A DNA stretch of 64,000 bases, from NCBI RefSeq assembly GCF_900182555.1, contig NZ_FXTH01000002.1:124001-188000 (forward strand), in the 5' to 3' direction. Below the pieces are notes generated by a model, which was not told the DNA's origin, searched no databases, and was given only the letters and a program-made list of their open reading frames with translations. The DNA is from Fodinibius sediminis. GTDB lineage: Bacteria > Bacteroidota > Rhodothermia > Balneolales > Balneolaceae. Position numbers and translations under genes: made by a program. Of the stretch, positions 34,874 through 43,273 are shown piece by piece; positions within the stretch are counted from its first letter, which is position 1; the number at the start of each line of letters is the position of its first letter.

Positions 34874-34988
34874 GCAAAATCTGCAGACACACCGGAAGTG
34901 CTTGATCATCCAGCAGAATGCAATACCAGCATCGAATTACCCCACCTAAAAGAGCCCCCTTATGATCAAGGTAAACTATGCCGTTATA

Positions 34989-35618
34989 TCAGCCAATAAT
35001 TTTGGCTGGTACTCCTGCAACCGTTGCATTGGGTCTTACTGAATGAATAACCATGCTTTGTCCACCCACCGTACTATCCCTGCCAATCCGAATATCCTGG
35101 AGGGTAGACACCCCTATTCCCATATCCACGGCCTCTTCAATTATAGTATGCCCTCCCGTATTTACCCCCGGAGCAAAGCTCGAGTATCTGCCCACCGTAG
35201 TATGGTGACCCAGTGAACAGTTTACATTGATCACTACAAAATCTTGGATTTCAGATCTAAAATTAATAGTCGTACCCGGATAAACAATGCATCCCTTCCC
35301 TATGGTTACACTTTGGGAAATCCACGCTCTTTCGTGAATCAGTGTGGGATACAAAAGAGAGGAGTTAGAAGACAATTTCATTAAAAGTTCTCTTTTCACC
35401 TTGGGAAAGGCGATACCAATCACAACAGCCGCATTCTTCATATCCAGGGCTTTATCGACTCCCCCTATCACCCTCAGTCCAAATTGCTGCGTGCCGATCT
35501 TCTCCGGGTCGTCGTCCAAAAAACCGACGACATCGAACTTTTTGGAATATTCACTAATATTCAGCGCCAAATGGCCACCGACACTTCCTGCGCCTATAAT
35601 ATATAGTTTCTTCTTCAT
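34989..35618 (-). CDS. PglD/NeuD-like sugar O/N-acyltransferase
   Basis: 209 residues: an N-terminal Rossmann-like UDP-sugar-binding part (YIIGAGSVGGHLALNI, VVGFLDDDPEKIG) and a C-terminal left-handed beta-helix of hexapeptide repeats with a His-rich active loop (SLGHHTTVGRYSSFAPG). This is the PglD/NeuD acetyltransferase architecture. Next to a PglC-like transferase, and with PglE- and PglF-like genes nearby, it probably acetylates the 4-amino group to give UDP-diacetylbacillosamine. It starts immediately after the PglC-like stop (TAAATG). Third gene of the transcript from the 37289 promoter. Confidence 0.85.
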   Translation of the reverse strand: MKKKLYIIGAGSVGGHLALNISEYSKKFDVVGFLDDDPEKIGTQQFGLRVIGGVDKALDMKNAAVVIGIAFPKVKRELLMKLSSNSSLLYPTLIHERAWISQSVTIGKGCIVYPGTTINFRSEIQDFVVINVNCSLGHHTTVGRYSSFAPGVNTGGHTIIEEAVDMGIGVSTLQDIRIGRDSTVGGQSMVIHSVRPNATVAGVPAKIIG

Positions 35619-36227
35619 TTAGCTTGTCCCCCTGAAAGGCTGCATAGGCTGGGCATCAGACTGATTAACACCCTCCCGCTTTAAAATTTTTATGACAGTG
35701 AGACCCACAATTTTCATGTCCAAGGCAAAGGAAAGGTGGTCAATATAGTAACGGTCATATTCAAATTTTTTCTCCCAGCTGATGGAATTTCGACCGTTTA
35801 CCTGCGCCCAGCCGGTAATACCCGGCCTTACCTCATGTCTTCTCCGCTGTTGTTCGGTGTAATAGGGAATATATTCAAACAACAAAGGTCGGGGACCAAT
35901 CAGGCTCATGTCTCCTTTCAACACATTGATCAGCTGGGGAAGCTCATCCAGCGACAGTTTGCGGATCCGGCTTCCAATTTTGGTCATACGCTCCATGTCC
36001 GGAAGGAGATTGCCCTGCTCATCACGTTTATCCGTCATGGTTTTAAATTTGATAATTTTAAAAGGCTTTTCCCTGAGTCCCGGCCGCCGCTGGTAAAAAA
36101 ACACTGCCCCCTCATTTTGAAAATAAAGTAACAGACCAATAACTAATAACATGGGAAAAGTGACGACCAAAAGCAGCAGTGAAATAACCACATCAAACAA
36201 TCTTTTGCCATATTTTCTATAAACCAT
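35619..36227 (-). CDS. PglC-like phosphoglycosyl transferase (priming sugar transferase)
   Basis: Monotopic bacterial sugar transferase of 202 residues that moves a sugar-phosphate onto undecaprenyl phosphate. It has a single N-terminal re-entrant hydrophobic hairpin and FFYQRRPGLREKPFKIIKFKTM. LSLDELPQLINVLKGDMSLIGPRP carries the catalytic Asp-Glu, and RPGITGWAQVNGRN follows. The short length, without the extra helices of WbaP or WcaJ, matches PglC. It lies between an ATP-grasp gene and the PglD-like gene. Confidence 0.92.
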   Translation of the reverse strand: MVYRKYGKRLFDVVISLLLLVVTFPMLLVIGLLLYFQNEGAVFFYQRRPGLREKPFKIIKFKTMTDKRDEQGNLLPDMERMTKIGSRIRKLSLDELPQLINVLKGDMSLIGPRPLLFEYIPYYTEQQRRRHEVRPGITGWAQVNGRNSISWEKKFEYDRYYIDHLSFALDMKIVGLTVIKILKREGVNQSDAQPMQPFRGTS

Positions 36228-36239
36228 GTCATTATGTAT

Positions 36240-37244
36240 TTAAAACTCTTTTAACGCTGATTTCATCCCCCTTCTCACTGGTAATTGCCATAAAAGTTTA
36301 CACCAGTCGTGGTTGCCTTCGATCAATCCGGGACCCTTTTCAGTTATAACCACATCCCAGCCGATGGATCTATTCTGTGGTCGGTGAAGAGCCGCTTTTT
36401 TTACCATCTCAAGGGTCTCTTCCCAGTAAGGAATTTGGAAGCCGGGAATCTTTACCTTTGTCACAGGATGACATTCTTGTACTTCCTTCGTTATGTCGCT
36501 GTAAACAGCCGGACCGCTCAGTTGACCGGTTGTTTCATCTATGGGAGCCGCCAGGTTTCCGGCCGCCATATTGTCCACCGGTGAGTTGACTGATATCCGA
36601 AGCCTGCAGCCCAGTATCACAACTTCATTCCTGTCGTCGAGCTGTGTAAAGATGCGAACAGTATTGACCGCAGAAGGCGACAGTCGATTTAATTGAGGAT
36701 GCTGCTCAATAAACTCTTCAACCAACGGAAACCCTCTCTTCTCCATAAAATCCAGGATACTTGCACGGTTAAAGTCCGAACATCTTTTAATTTCAACATC
36801 GGTCCCACAATTCCCCTCCGCCGATTTGAAGACAAGCCTTCCGGACGGGTTGGCAAGTATTTCATCTGCAATTTCCGGCTGATTTTTGATCGTCTCGATA
36901 TCAGCGACCCTGTGAACAAAAAAATCGCCGTAGTGCTTATAGAAAAGGGTCTTGTCTTCCAATATATGCCGGTCATTGCGTGGATTCATCCTTAGCTGGT
37001 ATTCATACATATATCCGGTTCCAGCCCATTGCTCCCGCTCTTTTTGGGATAGATCAAAAAAACCAAACTGGAAATACTCCAGTATCGAAATATTATAGGT
37101 GAAGACGCTTCTAACAACATCAGACAGAATAGCGGTCCTGGGTTTCCCCGTAAGCTTGCTGGCATGATTAAGAAATACCCTGAATTTCTCGCGGTCCAGC
37201 TTTTTCAAATAATAGCCGAGATATATAGCCCTGTTCATTTTCAT
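36240..37244 (-). CDS. Sugar-transfer-associated ATP-grasp protein (1)
   Basis: 334 residues of the ATP-grasp group found in polysaccharide loci (ATPgrasp_ST). Visible blocks are RLVFKSAEGNCGTDVEI, NTVRIFTQLDD, and the C-terminal IGWDVVITEKGPGLIEGNHDW holding the metal-binding Glu/Asn. ATP-grasp enzymes form amide or ester bonds through an acyl phosphate; the acceptor here is unknown. I place the start at the ATG at 37244, since the longer frame to 37337 would run through the -24/-12 promoter at 37289-37304. First gene of the unit with the PglC- and PglD-like genes. Confidence 0.78.
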   Translation of the reverse strand: MKMNRAIYLGYYLKKLDREKFRVFLNHASKLTGKPRTAILSDVVRSVFTYNISILEYFQFGFFDLSQKEREQWAGTGYMYEYQLRMNPRNDRHILEDKTLFYKHYGDFFVHRVADIETIKNQPEIADEILANPSGRLVFKSAEGNCGTDVEIKRCSDFNRASILDFMEKRGFPLVEEFIEQHPQLNRLSPSAVNTVRIFTQLDDRNEVVILGCRLRISVNSPVDNMAAGNLAAPIDETTGQLSGPAVYSDITKEVQECHPVTKVKIPGFQIPYWEETLEMVKKAALHRPQNRSIGWDVVITEKGPGLIEGNHDWCKLLWQLPVRRGMKSALKEF

Positions 37245-37288
37245 TTTTAATGACTCACATTTTAAACGGTCAATACCACTTTTTTTAA

Positions 37289-37304
37289 TACAACAGTTAT
37301 GCCA
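37289..37304 (-). promoter_or_regulatory. Sigma-54-type -24/-12 promoter of the ATP-grasp-PglC-PglD unit
   Basis: Minus-strand TGGCATAACTGTTGTA: one base different from the elements at 28906 and 30576, with the same spacing. It is 45 bases before the chosen ATG, so it argues against the longer reading frame upstream. Confidence 0.8.
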
Positions 37305-37440
37305 ATACGGTTTGGGAAAACAGTGATTCTGAGTCATAACTATTTATCAGCTTCATATGCCTTGAGAGTATCTTTCTTAACCGCCCGGATGGAAACCGGT
37401 TAGAGTGACAACCGAACCGTTTCGGGTTATTTTTATATGT

Positions 37441-37459
37441 TCGAGTAAAAATTACTCGA
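37441..37459. promoter_or_regulatory. Palindromic upstream activating site (ATP-grasp unit)
   Basis: Perfect 8-bp arms (TCGAGTAA and TTACTCGA) around AAA, the same core as at 29081-29101. Its centre is about 146 bases upstream of the -24 element. Found in the 265-base gap between two minus-strand genes. Confidence 0.75.
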
Positions 37460-37509
37460 CCTTTCCTGAAAGCATTCCTGTCATCTTCAATCCCTGTGAT
37501 CACTACCGC

Positions 37510-38625
37510 TCACGAATCGGAATTAATTAACGCCCCCAGCTCATTGGCTGCCATAAATTCAACATCCGGCCATCTACTAACGATCTTCTTCAATAGCTCC
37601 TGCAGCGCTTGTAATCCCCTCTCTCTGTTTTTGGGATCGATGTGTCCACAGAAATTTACCCGGTGCGAGCTAATGATTGCAGGACGATTCCATCGAAAAG
37701 CAGCTTCAATCTGTTTCATTGCGTACGATACCCAGTTTACGCCTCGATCTTCGGTAGGCTCAAATACCACGTTGCGTACCAGGTACGTTTGACCCAGCGC
37801 ATTTTTTTTACCGGTATAGTTGAAGACTTTCTTGTACACTCCCCTTCCCTGGTGCTCTTTTTTCAATAAAGGGGTATCAATGTACTGTACTCCCTGCTCT
37901 TTCAAGGGACGGTGTATGATAGGATGTTCACGCCCACCAGGCGGATTAAAATGATTGGGTTTGTAGCCATAAACCTTTTCAAAAGCTTCCAACCCGTCAC
38001 AAATCAAATCTTTATAACGCTCGTTTTCTTCAATCGACCAGAAATCAAAAGCAGCCATTGGTGAGATCGTGCTATAACCACTGGACCTAATGCTTGTATA
38101 CGATCGATTCTGGAGAGCTGTAAGTACTTCATGGTCTCCTGAAATCAACTTCTCCTCAAGTACTTTCAAATTAAGATGCTCTCTTCCGTGGAACAGCGGA
38201 ACAATCAGTTCCTTCTCCATCCCTTCTTTTAACAAATCCCATGCACCCACATAGGCATTGGGTTGCATAATAGATAGTTTCTGAAATGTTTCGGGCAACA
38301 ACTCATAATGGTAGCGCCGGTATCCTGTTTCAGCTATTTTTTCAAAATTAATATTACATGGCACTGCAAAGGAAGTAAAAACAGGATGTTTTCCCCCTTG
38401 GTCCTCCACAGAAGTCAACACCTGAAACAACGCTTCAAGGTCATCACGGGTTTCCAGGGTATCATAGGCATCAAAACGGTTCATGACCTTGAGCCCCTCT
38501 TTGTCCATCTTATCACGGGCAGTTTTTGAATCAACCCGCACGTTCCCATAGTCATCGACCGAAAAAACCACAATCTTTCGCTGTGAACGCCAGCCGATCA
38601 TATTTTTCAAATTTAATGTAATCAT
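37510..38625 (-). CDS. Polysaccharide deacetylase-like hydrolase (1)
   Basis: 371 residues of the glycoside hydrolase/deacetylase beta/alpha-barrel fold. Putative metal motifs are FSVDDYGNVR with the Asp pair, FHGREHLN in the middle and SSHRVNFCG near the end. It is a clear paralogue of the protein at 57357-58484, which shares FHGREH, the YTGKKN or YTGQKN block and the HRVNF motif. It is not the classical NodB pattern of the 39709 gene. Likely acts on a polymer or precursor of this locus; exact substrate unknown. Confidence 0.68.
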   Translation of the reverse strand: MITLNLKNMIGWRSQRKIVVFSVDDYGNVRVDSKTARDKMDKEGLKVMNRFDAYDTLETRDDLEALFQVLTSVEDQGGKHPVFTSFAVPCNINFEKIAETGYRRYHYELLPETFQKLSIMQPNAYVGAWDLLKEGMEKELIVPLFHGREHLNLKVLEEKLISGDHEVLTALQNRSYTSIRSSGYSTISPMAAFDFWSIEENERYKDLICDGLEAFEKVYGYKPNHFNPPGGREHPIIHRPLKEQGVQYIDTPLLKKEHQGRGVYKKVFNYTGKKNALGQTYLVRNVVFEPTEDRGVNWVSYAMKQIEAAFRWNRPAIISSHRVNFCGHIDPKNRERGLQALQELLKKIVSRWPDVEFMAANELGALINSDS

Positions 38626-38696
38626 CTTTTCTACTGAGAACCTTTATCGATATCACTTCAGTTTCACCTTGGCGTCAAACCTATTTTTATTAATTT

Positions 38697-39578
38697 CTAA
38701 TAAAAATAATCAATGAATTTTGCGAATGCTTTATCCGCCCCACTTAACCTGTGGTAGGAAGTGTTCATAGGTTTTTCAGCAATGTATATGTGATCTTGCA
38801 TACGGAATTTATTGCCAGCTACAAGGTGTTTTAAATAGAATGGCCCCCGAGCCGTTAATTTTTTTAAAAAATCTTTATCTCCATCAATCATGAATGACAA
38901 TTCATCCACAGGATTTGATACTAAATTTTCATATTTAATTCTCTTATAAGAAATTCCTATAGAAAGAACATAGGTTAAAAAGTTTTTAAGTAGCCAACTT
39001 CGAAAAACATAGGAGGATCCCAGAGGTACAATATCATGCTCAATCCCCTCTTCTAAGTTTCTAGGAACTTCTTTCTTGTATGAATTCAATACATCACCAA
39101 ACCTCCTGGTTAAATGCATCACCTTAATCTTATAGTTTAACTTTTTTAAAACCAGTAATCTTCCCGGAGCCTTAGAGGAATCTATGATAACTTTTGAATC
39201 AGTAATCTTAAAAATAAGGTCAAACAACTTATTTGTATCTTCCAAAAAGCAATGTAATTTTTTGGATGGATTCCTCAGTGAAATATAGGATGACAAAATA
39301 TATCTTTTACTTGTCAGCCTGCTTTGTAATTTGATATATTCATCCAAATCCAAAGTTCTTACCTTATCCCACTCCCTGATTATGTTGGACCAAATGCTGC
39401 AACTGGGAACCGGGTTCCCGCAAGCACAGTACTCTCTATTTTTTATTCCCTTTTGGGCAAAAAAAATAAGTTCCCCAGAGCTAAATGCACTTTTTTTAGC
39501 TCCTAAAATAACATCGAGTAGGGTCGTACCCGAGTGTCCTTCTCCTGATATGTAAATAATTGTTCTATTATTCATCAT
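38697..39578 (-). CDS. Sulfotransferase-family protein
   Basis: PAPS-dependent sulfotransferase fold. The phosphosulfate loop is IIYISGEGHSGTTLLDVIL at the very N-terminus with the chosen ATG at 39578, giving 293 residues. The 3-prime-phosphate region is seen at VIIDSSKAPGRLLVLKKL and VMHLTRRFGDVLNSYKKE. It would sulfate the polymer or a precursor. The frame stays open up to a TTG at 39701, seven bases after the previous gene, so an extra 41 N-terminal residues are possible. The gene is clearly more AT-rich than the PglC/PglD genes nearby. Confidence 0.72.
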   Translation of the reverse strand: MMNNRTIIYISGEGHSGTTLLDVILGAKKSAFSSGELIFFAQKGIKNREYCACGNPVPSCSIWSNIIREWDKVRTLDLDEYIKLQSRLTSKRYILSSYISLRNPSKKLHCFLEDTNKLFDLIFKITDSKVIIDSSKAPGRLLVLKKLNYKIKVMHLTRRFGDVLNSYKKEVPRNLEEGIEHDIVPLGSSYVFRSWLLKNFLTYVLSIGISYKRIKYENLVSNPVDELSFMIDGDKDFLKKLTARGPFYLKHLVAGNKFRMQDHIYIAEKPMNTSYHRLSGADKAFAKFIDYFY

Positions 39579-39708
39579 GAATAAACCATAGTGATTGCAA
39601 CCTTTTGAATGAGGAACAAGCTTATAAGCCTTTAGAAAACGTTCCCAGTTTTTATCGATAGTGGCTGTAAATTTAATGTCCCATACGTCAACAGATGACA
39701 ATCAGCAG

Positions 39709-40593
39709 TCATATCTTCAGCATTTTTTGGCAAGTCTTCCTTTTTTGGACCAGACTGATCATCGTGTCAAATTCATAGTTCGTCAAAAGCATTTCCAACT
39801 TGGGATAGACCGTTTTTCTATTGAGCCACATTGATTTCATTTTATTACGTTTTAAAAATCGTGCCTTTCTAAGCTCTTCAAAATAGTATTCCGGATACGG
39901 TTCCGTATCCAGTTCATAAGGATGGACATATACAATCGCCGGTCGTTCCCTGATAATCATTTCAAAAGCCTTTTGGGTCAACCATTCCGGAGAAAATCGC
40001 AGGTAGCCTCCTCCACATACCGGCATTTGCCGTCCCAGTATCTGAATGGTAGACATCGGCACCTCCATAAGTTCATACCCGGATGGCGTTTTTATTTTAC
40101 ATATCTCCCTGGGAAAGTCCGGCCAGCCATAACGTATTCCGTTGATCGGCATAATGCTACTGTCGTAGGTAAATCCGGCTTCTGCAATGACATCCAATCC
40201 CCATTCCGTTTCTGGTGTAATGGAAAAGGCGGGCGCCCGGTGTCCCCAAACAGCTTGCCCCGATATATCCTCTATAAGCTTTTTTGCACAGCTTATTTCA
40301 TTAAAAGCCTCCTGTCTTGACATGCAAAAAAACTGCCGATGATGGTATCCGTGTACGCCCAGTTCATGCCCTTCTTCTGCTATCTCCCCTATAAGTTCCG
40401 GAAACTTTTCTGCAACTTTACCCAGAATAAAAAAAGTGGCTTTAACCTTGTGTTCATCCAGAAGACTGAGAATCCTCTGGGTCAATCGAACTACCCGGTC
40501 TGTCTGTTCCGACTGCTTCGAGAATGCATCTCTCATGGCTATGCTTATGCCATCCTCCACATCTATAGTAAAAGCAGCCTTACTCAAACTCAT
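39709..40593 (-). CDS. Polysaccharide deacetylase (NodB/DUF3473 type)
   Basis: 294 residues. NodB metal motifs are FTIDVEDG (catalytic Asp pair), HGYHHRQF (His ligands) and HRAPAFSITPETEWGLDVI. A C-terminal DUF3473-like part includes PMSTIQILGRQMPVCGGGYLR and YVHPYELD. This form is found in exosortase and exopolysaccharide loci and removes N-acetyl groups from polymer sugars. The ATG at 40593 is used. Located between the ATP-grasp gene at 40647 and the sulfotransferase. Confidence 0.88.
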   Translation of the reverse strand: MSLSKAAFTIDVEDGISIAMRDAFSKQSEQTDRVVRLTQRILSLLDEHKVKATFFILGKVAEKFPELIGEIAEEGHELGVHGYHHRQFFCMSRQEAFNEISCAKKLIEDISGQAVWGHRAPAFSITPETEWGLDVIAEAGFTYDSSIMPINGIRYGWPDFPREICKIKTPSGYELMEVPMSTIQILGRQMPVCGGGYLRFSPEWLTQKAFEMIIRERPAIVYVHPYELDTEPYPEYYFEELRKARFLKRNKMKSMWLNRKTVYPKLEMLLTNYEFDTMISLVQKRKTCQKMLKI

Positions 40594-40646
40594 AGCCTTT
40601 TAAATTTAATTTTTACGGCAATCATTCTGAATCGAGATTCCGTTAT

Positions 40647-41693
40647 CTACAATTGTTCCTCAAAAAACGGACCATTCAACGCCTCCGGCAACCAGATTAA
40701 GGGCGCAGAATTCCACTCCAGGAGCACCGGATCCCCCAGCTTATTCACAGTAACATCCCATCCGATAAATCTTAAATAGGGAAAAATTTTATGGGATTTT
40801 ATACACTGATCCAATACCTTTTCATAACTGGGTATAGCAATTGACTTAAATGTGATCCCACTATCCGGATGCCGCTCTCCTATTTTTATCCCGAATCTAT
40901 TATAGGCCCCTTCCGCCAGATGACCGTTGGACTTCACAAAACAAAATCCTCCCCCGGATGATGCATTATCTACTCTTGACTCTCCGATTCCAAATCGCAG
41001 GTAGGCATATTTGATATCTATCTCTCCTTCGTCATTGAGATAAGTGAGAACTCTCACCGTATTAACAGTTTTGTCATTTAGTAATCCTAAATCCTCATGT
41101 TGTTGAATAACCGGCTGGATAATGTAGCTGGATATATGAGAGTAGGTGTCAAGATCAAGCTTCCCAGACTCAATAAATTTGACTCCATGGCCCCCGAACC
41201 CTTCATCTTCCTTTAGAACCACCTCATCATTATAGTCAGCTAGTATGTTTTCTGCTTTATTGATTGCTATCGGCCTGCGATCACTGTCATAGATATTTTT
41301 ACCTATTTTCAATAAAAGAGGATCGGGAGCAAAATTAGGAAACACTTTATGATCAAAAGTCTTGTAGGCACTTATTCTGATGGACTCCGGGTTATATTGT
41401 CGTGATAAACAAGCCAGGAAATAGTCATTCGGGATCCATCCTGTTTTAAATTCTCCCCTGATTTCTGTATAAAGGGATAACCATGGCCAGAAAGAGGAAC
41501 TTCCGAAAGTTTTCTTCGCGTACGATTTCAACATCCTCATTTTTTTCTTGTCCACTATTTTATATCCCCTCCTGTTAACCAACTGTTTTATTAAGCGGTG
41601 TGCTTGCTTTCTGTAAAAATAGAGGCGTATTTTCTCCTCTGAATATCTATGGACTCTCTTTACCATGTCTATGCTATTCATAGCCACCCGCAT
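40647..41693 (-). CDS. Sugar-transfer-associated ATP-grasp protein (2)
   Basis: 348 residues, second member of the ATPgrasp_ST group here. It shows the ATP-binding lysine region VVLKEDEGFGGHGVKFIE, NTVRVLTYLNDEGEI, the SGGGFCFV loop, and the C-terminal IGWDVTVNKLGDPVLLEWN with metal ligands Glu and Asn. It aligns with the 36240 protein in the NTVRxxT and IGWDV blocks but is otherwise diverged. It probably attaches an amino or acyl group to a sugar intermediate; the partner is not known. Confidence 0.75.
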   Translation of the reverse strand: MRVAMNSIDMVKRVHRYSEEKIRLYFYRKQAHRLIKQLVNRRGYKIVDKKKMRMLKSYAKKTFGSSSFWPWLSLYTEIRGEFKTGWIPNDYFLACLSRQYNPESIRISAYKTFDHKVFPNFAPDPLLLKIGKNIYDSDRRPIAINKAENILADYNDEVVLKEDEGFGGHGVKFIESGKLDLDTYSHISSYIIQPVIQQHEDLGLLNDKTVNTVRVLTYLNDEGEIDIKYAYLRFGIGESRVDNASSGGGFCFVKSNGHLAEGAYNRFGIKIGERHPDSGITFKSIAIPSYEKVLDQCIKSHKIFPYLRFIGWDVTVNKLGDPVLLEWNSAPLIWLPEALNGPFFEEQL

Positions 41694-41748
41694 CTATTAT
41701 TTACTGTTAATGATTCAGTCTGTAACGGCTTCTATTTTTCTTCACAAA

Positions 41749-42474
41749 TTAGAATCTGTCATTTAACAATCTTGGAATATACTTCATAATTCCCTTCTCA
41801 TGTTTTTGATAATTATTACGCCACCACCTTCGAAAAGGCAATTGGATACCTGCTACAATCCTTGCCTTCAAAGGCAACCGCCATCCCATTCCTGCCATCG
41901 CCACATCAGTACAGGGACCGCAGAATCCACAGGGACGACCGTTTTGGGGTCGCCTACAAAACCACGTTATTTTCATTACCTCCATCCACCCATTTTTCTC
42001 GGCAATATTAGCCATTTCTTTTTTTGTAAGACCCAATACCGGAAATTCAAAATATTTAAAAATGGGAGAATTAGACTTAAAATAATCGAAGGTCTCACTG
42101 CTGATCACACTTAACTCCATCGGAAAAACCCCAATCTGATCACAGTACCTCGCTAAAATCTCGTATTGAAGATTTATTTTTTTTGACTTTGCAATTTGTC
42201 TGTACTCAGCTGTTATCGCCTTATTTTTTTTAATCTCTCCTATACCTATATAGGAAATTGGGAGAAAAAGATTCTTCATTTCTGGATGCTGCCGTAATAT
42301 TTTACGACGAATATTATGCATAGTATCAATTTCTTTACCCGTACACTCCTGAGCCCTTACGATATAATGGGTTTTAACCATTTTATTTTCCAGAAATAAA
42401 AGTTGTAACAAGCGAAAGGTCGAATCCCATCCCCCCGTCCACAGTAACTGCGTTGTATTATTGATCTCCTGCAT
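41749..42474 (-). CDS. QueC-like PP-loop ATPase (1)
   Basis: 241 residues. The PP-loop is WTGGWDSTFRLL at residues 12-23, a TGGxDS variant of the SGGxDS motif of N-type ATP pyrophosphatases. Four Cys near the C-terminus (WFCRRPQNGRPCGFCGPC) match the zinc site of QueC, the 7-cyano-7-deazaguanine synthase. It is the most divergent of three tandem copies and has a basic C-terminal tail. No queD, queE or other queuosine gene is in the window, so a role in modifying a surface sugar or protein is more likely than tRNA modification. That is inference. Confidence 0.7.
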   Translation of the reverse strand: MQEINNTTQLLWTGGWDSTFRLLQLLFLENKMVKTHYIVRAQECTGKEIDTMHNIRRKILRQHPEMKNLFLPISYIGIGEIKKNKAITAEYRQIAKSKKINLQYEILARYCDQIGVFPMELSVISSETFDYFKSNSPIFKYFEFPVLGLTKKEMANIAEKNGWMEVMKITWFCRRPQNGRPCGFCGPCTDVAMAGMGWRLPLKARIVAGIQLPFRRWWRNNYQKHEKGIMKYIPRLLNDRF

Positions 42475-42481
42475 GGTGCCT

Positions 42482-43216
42482 TCATTTATTTAATAAATTC
42501 ACTACTGGACTATGATAGATTTTCTTCAAATACTTCCCCCCAAACCGAAGCAGCCAGGGTATCCGATGACCCGCCCCCTCTTCTATGGCAATACGGCAGG
42601 GATTACATACTCCACAGGGAATCCCCTTTTTAAACGGATGATAGATCGGATGATGGCAAAACCATGTCAGGTCCAGCAGGTCCAGCCAGTCTTCTCTTTC
42701 TGCTATTTTCTGCATCTCCTGCCTCGTTAAATCAATAATGGGAAGGGTGAAGTACTGGAAAATTGTTTTCACATCGGGGGCCATCGAATTTGTATCCAAA
42801 CAGTCGACTATAGATTCAGAAACACTGTCTTCATTATCCGCTTCAATAGAAAGTTCTACCTCCCTCAATCCATATTGTTTACATAAGCTTGCAAACCAGA
42901 CATATTGTCTACCAACATGCCGTTCTTTTCTAAGGCGTCGCCAGGCGTTTGAAATTTCATGATCTATTTGTATTTCACTTATATCGATATAGATAGTCTG
43001 TTTCAACAGCTCACCAACCATTCCCCCTCTGGTAAGTTCTCCCCTGATTTCATTCATGGCTTGGAGTTCGTGAATAGGCGACCGATGCGAGAGATCAAGG
43101 ACATAAAGCGGCTGCACCTCCCTCTTTTCCAAAAACAGCAATTGAAGAAGCCTGAATGTCGAATCATAACCTCCCGTCCACAGTAATAATGTTGTATTTT
43201 TCGTTGCAGATTCCAC
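42482..43216 (-). CDS. QueC-like PP-loop ATPase (2)
   Basis: 244 residues starting at a GTG (43216). PP-loop WTGGYDSTFRLL at residues 13-24, then FLEKREVQPLYVLDLSHRS. The C-terminal zinc-site-like motif is WFCHHPIYHPFKKGIPCGVC. It is a close paralogue of copy 3: a 123-bp stretch near the N-terminus (43043-43165) is identical to 43835-43957 except for two bases, while the rest has drifted, suggesting gene conversion. The three genes follow each other with 7- and 57-base gaps. Confidence 0.7.
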   Translation of the reverse strand: MESATKNTTLLLWTGGYDSTFRLLQLLFLEKREVQPLYVLDLSHRSPIHELQAMNEIRGELTRGGMVGELLKQTIYIDISEIQIDHEISNAWRRLRKERHVGRQYVWFASLCKQYGLREVELSIEADNEDSVSESIVDCLDTNSMAPDVKTIFQYFTLPIIDLTRQEMQKIAEREDWLDLLDLTWFCHHPIYHPFKKGIPCGVCNPCRIAIEEGAGHRIPWLLRFGGKYLKKIYHSPVVNLLNK

Positions 43217-43273
43217 GATAGCTATTGATCAACTATTTAAAAGATTTTCAATATTTAAGGTCCAGTACCTGTT

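Noticed and set aside
37245-37337. Longer N-terminus for the ATP-grasp protein
   Set aside because: The extension covers the -24/-12 promoter and begins with residues not expected in the family.
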